From: Selaginella moellendorffii
Lineage: Eukaryota > Streptophyta > Lycopodiopsida > Selaginellales > Selaginellaceae
DNA length: 64,000 nucleotides
Direction of reading: 5' to 3'
Assembly (NCBI RefSeq): GCF_000143415.4
Contig: NW_003314334.1
Coordinates: 389,614 to 453,613 of the forward strand
Part shown: one piece after another, positions 51,248 to 63,578 of the stretch
Layout: the number at the start of each line of letters is the position of its first letter
Position numbering within the stretch: position 1 is the first letter of the stretch
Made by a program: the position numbers and the translations under genes
The notes under the pieces: model-generated
Database searches by the model: none
What the model was told of the DNA's origin: nothing
What the model saw: only the letters and a program-made list of their open reading frames with translations

Positions 51248-52011
51248 TGCCGCTTCTTCTTCCATAGCCTCCGCCATCTCGGCCCCCATCTCGGCCTCCA
51301 TCGCGGTCTCGGCCACCGCCGCCGCCTCCTCCGCCGCCAGACTTTGGCTGGGCTTTACTCACAGTGATGGAGCGGCCGTCCAGATCTTTGCCGTGCATGC
51401 CATCAATCGCGTCTTGCATGGAGTTCTCGTCGCCAAAGGTGACGAAGCCAAAGCCGCGAGATCTTTCAGTGTCCCTGTCAAGCACCACCTACAAAGCAAG
51501 AAAAGAGTTCCAAAAGTTAGAACCTTTGCAAATCGAGCGAACAAAAACTAGCTACGAGCTCTACGAAAAACAAAACATCAAAGCTGCGTTAGTAGCATCA
51601 CACAGGCAAATCAAGCAAGCAGGAAATGAAAAAAAAAAAAGAAAGAAGCTTGCAAGAAGACTGAGCAAAAAATCCTTTTGCAACCATCCAGACATCCAAG
51701 TTTTTCTTGTGGAAAGAACGAGGACAGATTGGGGAGGCCAAGGGTTTCATCTGTCTCAGTATCCTACCTGTTTGGGGCCTGTAAAAAGAAGAACAATAGC
51801 AACTCTCTAGTAGCAAGAACAAGAGCGTAACAAAACCGGACGGGATCCAAAGAGAGAGCCAGCCACACAGAGATCATTTCAAAGTTTCCTTGAAAACCTT
51901 GGCTTCAATAACGGTGCCATAGGGGCTGAATGCGTCTTCCAGGTTGCGATCAGTGGTTGCCCAAGACAAACCCCCAACGAAGCACCGGAATTCATCGACT
52001 GCCGCCGCCAT
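50934..52011 (-). CDS. RZ-1-type glycine-rich RNA-binding protein (RRM plus CCHC knuckle)
   Basis: Two exons (52011-51898, 51488-50934) encode an RRM, a glycine-rich arm and a CCHC zinc knuckle, the RZ-1 architecture of plant GR-RBPs, which act as RNA chaperones and splicing factors. RNP2 is [10 protein letters not shown] and RNP1 is RGFGFVTF, on opposite sides of the intron. The knuckle is [14 protein letters not shown] (about residues 128-141). Flanking G-runs (up to 13 glycines) and R-G-G/D-R-G tracts make up the low-complexity tail ending YDDGY. The intron of 409 bp is several times the local norm and splits the RRM between RNP2 and RNP1. CGG/CCG repeats in the DNA underlie the G-runs. 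Confidence 0.93.
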
Positions 52012-52281
52012 CGCGAGAATCTGCGCAAGAGCAAACGGCGGGAGGGATCGAGCTTCAACCACGGCAGATCTGGCGAGAGACTTACAAGTGGGGCGCGTAG
52101 ATCCGGACGAGAGCTGCGCGGCGCGACTGGCCCTAGGGTTATTCACTAGAGAAACCGACTCAAAAGCCAATCCAACGGTCAATATGTACGCTCAAGATCC
52201 AACGGCTGCAAACCATCCCTTGGTCTTATTGGATCAAACCCAACCTTGTGATATTTCTTTGATTGGAACAACGATTTTTTC

Positions 52282-54551
52282 TCATACATCGCCTTCCAAG
52301 CTCATCAGCTTCGAGTATGCTTTCTCGGAGATGGATCCCTTCTTCAATTTTTTCAAGAGCCTGTAGTCACTGTTAATCTCTTCCAGTTCTTCTCTATCTC
52401 TGTGCGAGCGCTTCTTTGTTCTCTTCGCGGGACGATCCTTTTGGTGCTTCGATGGCGCCAGAGCTTTTCTTTCTTCTCTCCTCGACGTATCTGGTTTCTT
52501 CTCGAGGTTTTTTCTCCTTTGCTTCTCCCGAGCTTTCTCCCTGAGAATGACAACGTTCATGATGGGAACAAAGCGAGTACTAACATGTACCGGTATGGAA
52601 TGGAATCGACGTCAATGTTCTCCACAGGAGTAAAATGCTGCGACGTGAGCACACCACGCTTTAGTTCTGGCATGGAAGGGAGTTGCAATAGACCGAAGCT
52701 CATGGCGACCTTTCCAAGTTCCAGTTGCTTCCATCTGCAGTTCACTCTCGTCACTGATCGATCAAACAGACAACTCTTACTGGAAGATAAAAGTGCAGTG
52801 GTGCTCTTTGTACGCTCGGAAGTAGGACACAAATGCCTTGAGTCCTTTCTCCATCACGTCCCTATCCTTCATAGCAGCGGCCCGTAACTGCAGAACGAGA
52901 ACAACAAACTGACTTTGTCCTTCTGCGAAGTCAAGCAAACCTTGGGTATAATATCAGGCACTTCAGTTTTCTCTCTCTTTTCTATCGGGACGTTTCTTAT
53001 ACGAAGGAACTCTGCGTAAGCGTCTTCCTACGAAATGGCCCCAGATTATAAACAAACAAACCACAAAAACTCGTTTCACCTTTGGAAGAAGAAAAACTAA
53101 AGCATCTCCCGCTCTTCCCATTCTGGCAGTTCGGCCGACCCTATGAACGAAAACGTTTGGGTCTTGGGGAGGATCATACTGTCACGCGAAAGAACAACGA
53201 TGTTATAAAACCACATATCATGATAAGGTTTCAAATACCTGCACGATCCAATCCACCCCAGGTATGTCCAGTCCACGAGCAGCCACATCTGTACAAAACA
53301 GCACTCCCGCAGGCATAGCGGTGAATTTTTCTAGAGCCTTTACTCTGACACTCTGAAAAACAGCTCCGCAAGTGTAAGGAGAAGAATAATAGGAACAGAA
53401 AATGTAACACTTACATACTTGTTTCATTTTCCCATGCAGTACAACTATCGGTACATCCTTGAGAGTCTTGAGCCGAGGAAGGACAGTGCCCCAGTAATCG
53501 ACAGAAGCACAGGTCATGAAATATCTATCAAAAGACAAAACAGTCGGAAAGAATAAATACAAGAAGCATAAACCTGTATCACTTACACAATAGTTTTCCT
53601 GGAGGCATTCTCTCGCAAGAAGTTGACAAGCTGCGAAGATTTCTCCTCACCTTCACATTCCAGGTACTGAACGAAACAAGCAAGAACAATCGCAAGAGCA
53701 ATAAAAGCCAAAGCATACCTCAATATTCAAACCGGCAGGCGTCTTAAAGGTAGTCGACGCTCCTTTCACTTCACTGCGAACCTCCACTCTTACAGGATTT
53801 CTCAACCCGGCCTTTGAAAGCTCCTCCACTGCCTGCGTCTGTGTTGCCGAGAAAAGTCCCGTTCGTCGTTGCTTTGGCAAGAGTTCTATGATGGCTGATA
53901 CTTGCCGCTGAAAGCCCATGTCAAGAAGCCTGTCAGCCTCATCGAGGATCAAAATCTGGAAAGAAACAATGAAAAGAGATGTTATCGTGTCAAGAGAACT
54001 TAGATCAGAAGTTCTTGCCTCGAGATGCCGAAACTCCAAAGCTGTCGATCGCTCCATGATATCATGAAGTCGTCCCGGTGTTCCAATGAGCACATTCCCG
54101 CCTTGCTCTTTCACTCTCTCCAGATCAGCTGTGACATCGGTTCCACCCACGAGCAGCAATGCCGTGAGATTTTCCAACGTTTTCACAAACTTTTGAGCGA
54201 CACCGAAAATCTGAGAAGCCAATTCCCTCGTTGGAGAGATTATCATCGCTCCCACCTACACATTCTCTTGTAAAAATCTCCAGCAAAGAAATCCCTGCGT
54301 ACCTCATTCCTCCTCAACGGCGTCGCGAGGCGGCGGAGAATCTCCACGACAGGAACCACGAACGCGAGCGTTTTCCCGGATCCAGTAGCGGCATCCACGG
54401 CCACATCCTTGAAGCTGCACAGCAGGGGGATCGTCGCGACCTGGACTGGCGTCGCGCGCGAGAATCCAAGCTGCTGCTCTAACACCCGGAGCGTCTCCGG
54501 CGAAAGCTTTGGCTCCAGCGCCGCGAATTCGATCTTCGTCACGACCTCCAT
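52282..54551 (-). CDS. RH18: DEAD-box RNA helicase of the RH18/DDX55 (Spb4) family
   Basis: Spb4/DDX55 helicases act in nucleolar 60S ribosome assembly. The exons give a Q-motif region ([17 protein letters not shown]), motif I AATGSGKT, Ia PTRELASQI, Ib TPGRLHDIM, motif [14 protein letters not shown], motif III SAT in LFSATQT, and in the second RecA domain [39 protein letters not shown] and [10 protein letters not shown] (motif VI). A C-terminal block [20 protein letters not shown] matches the Spb4-family DUF4217 extension. The tail is lysine/arginine-rich ([16 protein letters not shown]), as in nucleolar helicases. The start at 54551 gives [12 protein letters not shown]. About ten exons with short introns. 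A telo-box-like AGAACCCTAA lies about 10 bp upstream. Confidence 0.92.
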
Positions 54552-54800
54552 TCCCTGCCAAGAACCCTAAACCCCGACCTTTATTAAACCGATAATGTGA
54601 TCTAAAGGAAAAGAAACCCATCGATTAAAAACGAAGTTTTTACCTGTCAAAGCTCGCTGGATCGCTACCAACTCGCTGGATCTATCACTGGAGTTCTTTG
54701 CTCGTACCAGTGAATCCATCAAACTCCAACTTTGGGACGAAGATCCAAACCGAAACACCCATCTTCGTTTCCAGCGCCTCAAGTTCCTGGCTCCTGTAAG

Positions 54801-55620
54801 ATGTCAATATCAGTAGACCCCGCAAACTTTAGCGTGTGTACCTTTCTTTTACTTCAGTATCTCTCTGAAATCCACCCCCATCCATATCCACAGTCCTCTC
54901 CCAGATCGAATGCAAACGAGTCTCCACGGTTTCCTAGCGAACTTCACGAGATGGTGTGTAGTAAGCTGCTTCCAGTAGAGGTAGCGCCGAGCTTGGCGCA
55001 CAGCAGCGGAGATAGATTCAAGCAACCTCTGCGAGTGCAGTGTCGCAATCTCTCGACCAAGCTGAATAGCAAAGTAGAGGATCCGTTAGTAGCAAAGAGC
55101 AAGCAAGGAAGTCTGGATTACCATGTCAACGTAGGCTATGCCATCAGGACTTTGCGGGAGGAGCTGCCTGTTCTGTTCCACAGAGATCTGAGCTATCAGA
55201 TATACAGGTAGGAGATGAGAATGAAGTAAAGGTAGAGTGGCTTACCTTATTTGGTGCAGAGAGGACATCTCTTTCAGAGATCCAGTGAACTGCTTTCACG
55301 GACTTGGGAACTACAAGTTTATTGTACAGGTGCTCCGGCTGAATGGTAGAATGCTCTTCAAGTCGATCTGGGTGGAAATCTTGAGCGTCTGGCAGCCTTC
55401 GGAGAGCACTATTGTGATCAGATGGTCTGTTCGCGGCATTCCACGAGTGCCGTGGGAAGCCAGAGGTCTCTTCGACGGCGTTTCCGAGTACAAACTGGAC
55501 AGTAAAGGAAAGATTTATGAGCACAAGGTACATAACGTTATCTTCAACTCACCTCCAAAATGCAAAGTTGCGACGACTGTCTCGGATCTTGTCGCAGCCA
55601 CTACGCACATGAATTACTAA
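54801..55620 (+). CDS. DUF2358 protein
   Basis: Two exons (54801-55207 and 55260-55620) encode 255 residues; the ATG at 54801 is the first in the frame. The N-terminal 60-70 residues are S/P-rich and could be a plastid transit peptide. The DUF2358 core reads VNVGYAIRTLREELPVLFHR, DLSYQIYREDISFRDPVNCF, HGLGNYKFIVQVLRLNGRML, and IVIRWSVRGIPRVPWEARGL then FDGVSEYKLDSKGKIYEHKV. This family is widespread in plants and cyanobacteria-derived lineages and has an NTF2-like fold prediction; its function is unknown. It diverges from RH18, with 249 bp between start codons. Confidence 0.85.
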
Positions 55621-55955
55621 ATGACACTTGAAGTAGAGCTCATGGCAGAACAAAAGACAAGGTTTAACTCTTACAGCAGTGAGGCCGATAAAAATGAATA
55701 ATCACAACGAAAAGAATACAGCAAAACTCACTCGTCCTACGCATTGTACAAACACTCTCACAAAATGGAGTAAGTTTCCTGCAAGCGAATGTACACAGCT
55801 TTAAAACCAGCAATAACATAGAGAGGATGTTTACTCACCTGGAAGATGAAAATTCTGTTGCTTGTAAGGTCTGGTCACGCTACTAAGTCCTCCTCCCGGT
55901 ACTAAGTCCTCACGTCAGCCTTTTCACGCCAAAATTTGGAGCTTCCAAGTACGAC
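55621..55955. other. Convergent 3' region
   Basis: About 335 bp between the stops of the DUF2358 gene and TWD40-2. It must hold both 3' UTRs. No gene is visible. Confidence 0.5.
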
Positions 55956-58900
55956 TTAAGCAAAAGGTGATGAAACAGGAGCTCCAACACCATCTGATCG
56001 TCTGATGGTACCCATGCCGCAGATGGTGCATCCTGGAGACGTCAGGGCCGAAAACTTAGCGCTACAAAGATCGCAAGAGTCGTGGCCTATGGTTGGCAGT
56101 CGTCCCAGTGTTGCAGAGCAGAACTGTGCGGGATCTTCTGTGTCCTCTATTGTTCTGTCGAATAATCCCCTCTGGGTGCAAACAGCAATGAGTGATCTCA
56201 GTTCTTCCTGCTTGTTGGGAGGAGCCTTCGAAAGTAGCAAGTCCAGCTGTGATTTTGCAAAGGCGTAGTTTTGCACGTCCATGTTTCTCTTGATAGCTGT
56301 CCGTATGCAAGTGATCCGATGTTTCGCTTGCAATGGTAATGTGCTCAGGTGTCTTGCCAGTCGGGCGATTTCGTCTTTCGCGCCAACAGCCGCTGTTCCG
56401 TCGACCTTTAACAGCTTGGCAATTTCCTGAAGAAAAGCAGCAGGAGTTATATTAGCAACTACTGAAAGAAGTATTACCTGCAAAAGTAGAACAGCAACTT
56501 TGTACTGAGAACAGATTTTAGCTTGAGCCTTGACGTCGACTCCGAGAGATCGATCTTTAGCAAGCGCGAGGAAAGATTCATCCAAGCAAGACATGGCATC
56601 AGAAAGCTGATTCTGTTCCAGATGTGCAACGGCAGCTTTGAAGCACGTTGATGCAGAAGCTCCACGCGGCACCTAGAAAGACAAGCGAATTAGCTCAAGA
56701 ATATAAAGGATAAAAGAGCACGTTACTTGGCCTGGCTTCCATTGTCGTGGAGGTGAAGGAGCTTTAACTCCTAGAGCAGCTGCAGGCATCGAAGACTCAA
56801 AGTTAAGATTGACAGGAGCAGTGCTGGTCTTTTCAGTCTGAGGAGCAGCTTGCGGAGGGACACCACCATCCGGTAAGGAAAGATCGCCGCTTTGAGGAGG
56901 AATACCACCATCCGGTAAGGAAATATCAGCTTGAGGAGGAACGCCATTCGACATAATGCCAGGACCGCCCACTATGCCTCCTGGTGCACCGGCCATATTT
57001 TGGACTTGAGGAACATTTGAAGTCCAAAGTCCTGGTGTGAGACCATCCGGAGTGATATTGACAGTGAGAGGCTGCGCAGCACCACTGCCTTGACCTGTTC
57101 CATTCGCGTGAAAGAAGTCCTCTGGAATTGGTCCGCTGGCAGCTGATACACCCATTCCCATTATCACAGGGAACACCTCGGTGTTGGTTTGAGTTGTCGT
57201 AGTTTGGATCGGAATGTCTTGAATTCCCCCACTACTGCCAAAACTGCCCTGTGAGCCTCCTGAAGCACGCCTTGTACGTGGTGGTAAGGTGTCTGCCAGC
57301 TTGAACTGCTTCGTAGCTTCCTTCACTTTATCCACGTCCACAGTAGTAGTAGCCAGCTTGTCTCGGATTTTAATTCTGATCTTTTTCTTCGTGGTAGATG
57401 TTTCATCCTCTTCGCTGCTGCTACCATCGACACCGTACAATCCTTTCTTGAACTCTTCTGCGGCCTTTGCCTGTTCGTCAACAATCCCGTCGTCTTTCTT
57501 TGCAGCTCTGATCTTGTTCAATAAACTGTCTTCGGCAGCTTTAGACTCTGTTGAAGGTAATGCCAGAGCTGGTGCCGGTTTCTCGATGTCAGCTTCCCCG
57601 TTTGTAAGTCTTCTCACTAACGCATCGTCACGTACTTCCACAACGGAGCCCCGACCCTTTAACGTACCAAAGTAAACTCCAATGTGATCTGGAATAAGCG
57701 TAGGAATAGGTCCGCTAGGAGTCTTCATGTACGCAGTTACTTCTCCAGACAGTTCCCATTCCCGAGAACTCTTCACTTCAGGGAACGTTTTGATTTGCCA
57801 GTTACCTCCAGCCCATTCTGGGCCCTTGGGAGCAAGACTTTCAGCAGCAAAGTTTGCGAAAACACCACCTTGTCCCCATCCCGAAGATCGGACAATAAGT
57901 ATTTTTTCTGATAACCGCTTCAGCTCTGGCTCGACGCCTGTTTCCTCTAACTTTTGGACTAGCCTTCTTAGAGCGCTGGGATTCAAGTGACATATAAATA
58001 AATCCAGCATGCTCTCATAATCTGAGACGGCTTCATATACTTCTTTCGCTTGGTCGAATTGACCAAACCTGCAACAAAGTCTTGTCATCTACCAAACAAG
58101 AAAGAAACGAAGATAACTTACTTAATGCATTCTCTTCCAAGCCCTTGGAATCTGTGGAACAAGCGTGAAGTTCGAGGGCAACGAGGATAATCTCGAGATC
58201 GAAGAAACTCATCTTTCAAAATGGAAAGAGCAGTTTGAAACCGGCGAGCGACTACTGCATACTTGCATCGCAATTCCTGTAGCATGAAATTCGGAATAAG
58301 TAACTCAAGCTTAGATGATATACCTGAGTAAACTGTGGCCCTGCTTGTGAAAGTTCAACAGCGAGCTCTCCACAGACGGATGGAACCCGTGCAAGTGCAT
58401 CAAGTGACCTCGGTGTGACCCGAAGACTATCAAACCTGTAAGAAACGATAAATACATCAGAAATGAAACAAAGGAGGAAGTACCTCGACGTCAGTCTAAA
58501 CAGGATTTCGGACAGATCAAGTTTAGGCTGAAGTTTGACTTGAAGTGTTGTCCATCCGATCAGGAGTGGCTCCAAAAGACCTGCTAAACGGGTCTTTATT
58601 TCGACAAGTTGCTTTTGTCTTGGACTTGGATCATTGTGGCAGACCAGTAAGAGGCGATCGTTCAGCGTCCCAACAAGCACTAAAGACAGAAAATCAAGGC
58701 AATGAGAGGAAATCAGATGAAACTGGCTAACCCGAATTTGGCGCTGCTAGCGTCGTGACTGCACACGCGGGTCCATCCCACCCAAGTACAGCGACGGTCG
58801 TCGGAGTTGAAAACAGTAATGCCGGTCCAACCCATACTAGAGATCTGAAGTATTAAAGAGTTAAGGTTGAACACATGGCAAACAACAAACAAAAAACATA

Positions 58901-61900
58901 TTTTGGTGGATATTGGAGGGAATCCCTTGTCAAATGTTGCAGACGTAGAATTGATGACTTCAAGATTTTGAGAGACGATCATGACTCTCTCAGTCGTAAG
59001 AATTCCAGCAAACTGACCAACCATGGTTTCCTGCCAACGAACCTGCGTGAAGGAAAAAATTAAATCAGAAAAATATAACAGATTGATACACATTACGAGT
59101 ACCTGCAAAACCGTTTCAAATTGCCTGATTTTCAAGAAGCGACCGTCTTCTTGTTTCGTAGAAAGCTCAAACATGTCGCCGCTGGCTCCATAACCACTTG
59201 AAAATATTCGTGTCAGTCCTATATGACTCCCAGAGGAGACATACATTAACAGAGAATCTGAAAACCCATGTGTGAGTACAAAAGAGGAAGTATAAGAGAT
59301 CGAACCTAAGGGAGTAGAATATATGCGTTGCACGGGACTATCAAACACAAACTGTATCAAGCCTTTCTGTCCGTTCTCGTACGTTTGAGCCTTTGCATGA
59401 AGTTCTGAAAATGTACTGACGTCTAAAGCACCATTTGTATCGCCATTGGATGTGGCTGATTTAACTTCGTCTTCAAGAGGATAAAGAGTCAATCCAACCC
59501 CGTCTTCATCAAGAATTGCATACTTGTCCTCCTTAAATCCCAGAAAAGCACCATCGCGGCCTGCAACTGAAATGTAAGAAACAGAGAGTTCGAGATCGAA
59601 AACGGACTGAACCTGTTATAGTGTTCAAACGTTCACCAACAGCTTCAGCAGTTAAGGATTCTCGATAGATAACGATTTCGCCAATGGCTCCTCGGCACTC
59701 AAAGAATATAAGAAAAAGATGCTGTCGAGAACTATATAGCATGTGAGTAGGCGACCGTTCTTGACCTCCAAGTGCCTGTGCAAGGTACGTCAACACGATT
59801 TTACAGCCAATTGAACTCAATGCTTACGGTCGGAGAAAGCTTTTTGTAGATATTATAGTCTCCAGATGCAAGATTGTAAGCAGAAAGGTTACAACCGTCC
59901 ATGAAAAAAGCACGGATAGGATAATTGAATATGCCTTGTTCAGAGGTAAAGAACCCAAGGTCTTGTTGCAATGGCTAGAAAACAGAAATTAGTCTTAAAT
60001 ACTTAATGCTTGAAGTTTAGTACCTGGCAAACAGGGAGATCACGCAAGTGATGACTCGGATCTGCAATGGATAAAAGCGGTAGTCTAAATGAAGTAGTGT
60101 CTCTTGGCTCCCCTCCATGTTTCTGCCAAAATAACGTGAAATGTCAATATTATGGCATCAAACATAGTGTGTGCTTACTCCATACAAAAATGCCTTTCGC
60201 GCGAGGTCCGACATTGTCAGGCTGTTAAAGAGACGTCATTACTGTATTTGATGAATGGTATGATGCTTACCCTTGCTGGCCTCTCGCCTGCTGTAATTGC
60301 ATCTGCAGCTGATAATCGGGTACAATGCCAGTCGAGCCCAAAAGTGCAAGTTTTTCCTTCAAGACCGATCCTAAATCTTAAAATATCAGCTCAAGATCAT
60401 TTCTACAAATGCTAAATCCAACCTGGAGAGCCTCTAGCACTTTGAAGCACAGAGAATAGCTGCTTCCTAGCTTCCCTCGACACAGCTGATGCTCTTCTTC
60501 TCGCTTCCTCTTTCCTACTGTTGCTCTATAAGGACAAGATTTAGCTGCACGTAAGCACTCTATTATATAGCGTACCGGAAACAATATTGTTGCCAAATTC
60601 AGCTTCGGATGTAGGAGAAAATCAGTAATCTTCGGGACAGGGTATATAGTGTCGCCACTACATTGAGCCAGAACCTTAGCAACATCCAAACTTTCAACGC
60701 CTAGAAGAAAAAGAAAACAAAGAGGACTTAATAAAACTACCCGTATATTGAATAACCAGTACAATGTTACCTGCAGACTCGAAGAAGTTCGCACGCATGG
60801 GAGGCTTATTCGAATTTAGAATGACCCTCGTCCTCCACACCTGCACCATGCCATCCCTTGAAAGAGTCACAAGTAACCGCAACATAGAATGCCAGGAAAG
60901 AGCTGAAATTGGATTTGACCCCGCTTGAGTGCTGCCAAGTTCAATGAACATTTAGCATCCTGAAGTAAACACGTAGACTTGTACTTACATCCCGATCATA
61001 CTGGGTTGTGTTGGAACTGAGACGTCCCATGCTATTAGTGTGCCGCTTCTGTCGCCAACAAAAACCCATTCTAAAGTCGGATGAAACGCAAACGCTCCTG
61101 CTCCAACTAGTTTTATTGACGTGTCAACTGCAAAAATGGTTCGGTTACAAATACTTGAGTGAAAGACATAGAAGGAACATACTTTGCAAGGTATACTGCA
61201 CGGTGAAAGACTGTATGTGATATGCCCGAATAAGCCCTTCGGCATACGCAACGAACTGTCCAAACAGATCCGAATTACCAAAAATGCGAAAAAATCTAAC
61301 GAAAAGATGTAGGTACCAGAAGAGGACTTCTTGGATGGCAAGCAAGGCCAGTGACTGGCTTTTTCAGATCCGTCTTAATAATGGTCGCTGGTTTGGCACC
61401 TTCTATAGTCCCCACAACTACAACCAAACGTGACGCATCAAATAGTTTATCTTCATACAAGAAAAAAACTTACCATTTACACTTGAACGCCGATACGTTC
61501 CAAAGAATAGCCACGGTCGAAGTGGTGTCAGAGCAATGTGTATCTCCATCCCTTCTGAGATCCTGTCTGTTTTCTTAGCTGGAGAATAAAGAAAATGCGT
61601 GTGCTCGGTATCTAGATCCCACGACTTAATGCTCCAATCCTGGGAGGAAAAAAAAAGAATCCAATTCATGCAAAAGATCTATGCCAAGAGCTGTATCATA
61701 CCTCTAGAACTGCGACAATTACATGCCCGCCAGCAGGACTATATGCCATACGCACGACGGAAGCTCCAATATTGATGCTCGAGAGCTTACAGCCCGTGAG
61801 AGCATCAAACTCTGCAAGAAAATCCACCATGATCAGCCAACCCTCTCACATTCTTAGTAAAATTTCCGGATCACGCGAAATCCTCGCGTCAATTCGGAGA

Positions 61901-62047
61901 ATTTAGCTCGCAAATCTCACCAGTGATGTGTTGCCCGACCGCCGCCGCGAAGAGCGCCTGCGAGTGATGAAATGCTCCACACTGTGGCCGAGCTCCATCG
62001 CCCTCGGCTCCCTGGACCTCCAGATACTGCCTCGCCGTCCACTCCAT
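55956..62047 (-). CDS. TWD40-2: TWD40-2, subunit of the TPLATE/TSET endocytic adaptor complex
   Basis: TWD40-2 (At5g24710 in Arabidopsis) is one of two beta-propeller/alpha-solenoid subunits of the plasma-membrane TPLATE complex in clathrin-mediated endocytosis. The many-exon gene starts MEWTARQYLEVQG and then EFDALTGCKLSSINIGA. WD40 segments include WSIKSWDLDTEHTHFLYSP, VAYAEGLIRAYHIQ, FAFHPTLEWVFVGDRSGTLI and GMVQVWRTRVILN. Later blocks are KLNLATILF, PLLIGWTTLQ, SLDALARVPSVCGELAVELS, GQFDQAKEVYEAVSDYESML, DLFICHLNPSALRR, and WGQGGVFANFAAESLAPKGP. An acidic/K-rich linker has DEQAKAAEEFKKGLYG, then PIPEDFF and repeats like LPDGGIPPQ/LPDGGVPPQ. The end is AAAPVCF-like ASASTCFKAAVAHLEQNQLS and a zinc-ribbon-like CDLCSAKFSALTSPGCTICG. 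Stop at 55956. Confidence 0.93.
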
Positions 62048-62065
62048 CGCTGCTAAAACCCTATA
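62029..62065 (-). promoter_or_regulatory. 5' end of TWD40-2 with nearby telo-boxes
   Basis: The ATG is at 62045-62047. AAACCCTAG lies upstream at 62129-62137 and TTAGGGTTT at 62257-62265. The pair of opposite orientations fits a housekeeping promoter. Confidence 0.4.
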
Positions 62066-62589
62066 AACCCCCTTAGATCTGCGTCACACCTCTAGCGCCA
62101 TCGCGTCGCTCCCGGATCCACATCCACAAAACCCTAGCTCACCTCGCGCGAAGCTCCCACAAGCTATACTACTGCCAGTATAGAGCTCGCACCACATTCC
62201 ACTCCGGAATTCCAAGTGATTAAAATCCAACGGTGCAGATTTCCGAGCCCTAGGGCTTAGGGTTTATCCACTCCCTCGACGCGCGCGGGCGACTCCTGCC
62301 TCCTAACGCATCAGCGCCAAGACTCACGGCTGGTATGCTCGGCATTCCCTTTCCTGCCTTCCATTGCCCCAGATGGGATTTTCGAGCCAGGGGAATTGGA
62401 TCGGTCGGGCCTAAAACCCGTGCTCTCCTGCTAGCCTTCAGGCTACAAATCCGTGCTCTTCCGCTAGCAGTAGATTCCAGCCAGGGGGATTGGATTGCAT
62501 GCTCTTCTGCTAACAGTCAGGCAGTAGAAGATGGTTTCGAAGGAAAGGGAAGAAAGGAGTGGCTTTGAAAGCCTCGACTGCTGAAAGGC
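62048..62589. other. Gap upstream of the TopA pseudogene
   Basis: This contains the TWD40-2 promoter. Near 62420-62510 the words CGTGCTCT and GGGGATTGGATTG/GGGGAATTGGATCG recur twice about 80 bp apart, an imperfect direct duplication. No gene is visible. Confidence 0.4.
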
Positions 62590-63300
62590 TGACAATGTGA
62601 CGAAGAAGCCTCCTGCGAGAAAATCTAAACGGACAGCAAAGCCGCAAGAAGAGAACCAGGATAGATCCAAGCAGCAACCGGTGGCTGTGGAACAAAAGCC
62701 CAGCGACACTACAAATGCCGCGAAGAAGCCTCCCAAGGGAGGAAAAGATGGTGGAGATTCGAAGTAAGTCCTCAAGAAGCAAGAAGAAGGCTGAAGTAGT
62801 AGAAGCCATCGCCTGGCACATTCTCGAGATGATTAAGCTGGAAGGCATCATGAAGAAGGGGCTTAGTAAATCCGCTGGAAGAGTCCAGTCTGCTGCTGGC
62901 TTGGAGAAGGAGATCGAGAGCTCCTCGAGAGTACTGCGCAGAGATTTCTCCAACAGAAAGCAAGGGACAAGTGAGCTTTCCGGCACAGCTTGTGAGCTAC
63001 AACGGCGTCAAACTGGACCAGTTCTCGCTCACTGCTGGCGACGCTAAGGCCGTAGACGTACTCTCCAGTACGCGTTCGAGGCCGGATGGTGGCGGCGTTC
63101 TTGTCGCGCTACTTCACCGAGGATGTGGACTACCGCTTCACGGCCAGGATGGAGGAGCAGCAACTCGACGCTGTTTCGTCCGGGAACATGAAGTGGAAGC
63201 AGTTCTGGCCAAACTTCCACGGCAAAAGTAGCAGACATGCAACAGGTAGACGACTAGCTTTCCGGCCAAGGTTGATCGCCAATGTTAAACAGCTCTTTCT
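62590..63300 (+). pseudogene. Organellar DNA topoisomerase IA (TopA) pseudogene
   Basis: Fragments of a bacterial-type topoisomerase I appear in order but out of frame. A lysine-rich head (KPPARKSKRTAKPQEENQ) precedes KKAEVVEAIAWHILEMIK. The most telling piece is KSAGRVQSAAGLEKEIESS, which matches the family block L-S-A-G-R-V-Q-S-x-A...x-E-x-E-I. Next comes FPAQLVSYNGVKLDQFSLTA, then a jump to the C-terminal region VAAFLSRYFTEDVDYRFTAR, MEEQQLDAVSSGNMKWKQFW (usual F-T-A-x-L-E-E-x-L-D...W-K). The catalytic tyrosine region between the last two is missing. An intact source gene is not in the window. Confidence 0.65.
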
Positions 63301-63578
63301 CAATTGTGTGAAATCCTTCTGTATATCACATCTTGGATCTGGATAGCCTTCATGAGCATGGAGGAATATAGACTCACGACTAGTACGAAATCATTTGGAC
63401 CACGAAGACTTCCGTATAGACGAATCCTTCACGAGTATGGAGGACTCTTTCTCCTTTTTCTTTTCCAGACGACTATTTCCGCCCCATTTTGCAATAGTGT
63501 CATATTCCATGAGAGCTTTTGACTTGTAAAGGTTGCTCGACATAAAAAGGAAAGCAGTTCGAGCAGAGCTTCGCAGGC

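Noticed and set aside
50853..51551. Ala/Thr-rich plus-strand open frame
   Set aside because: It is the antisense shadow of the glycine codons of the RZ-1-type gene.
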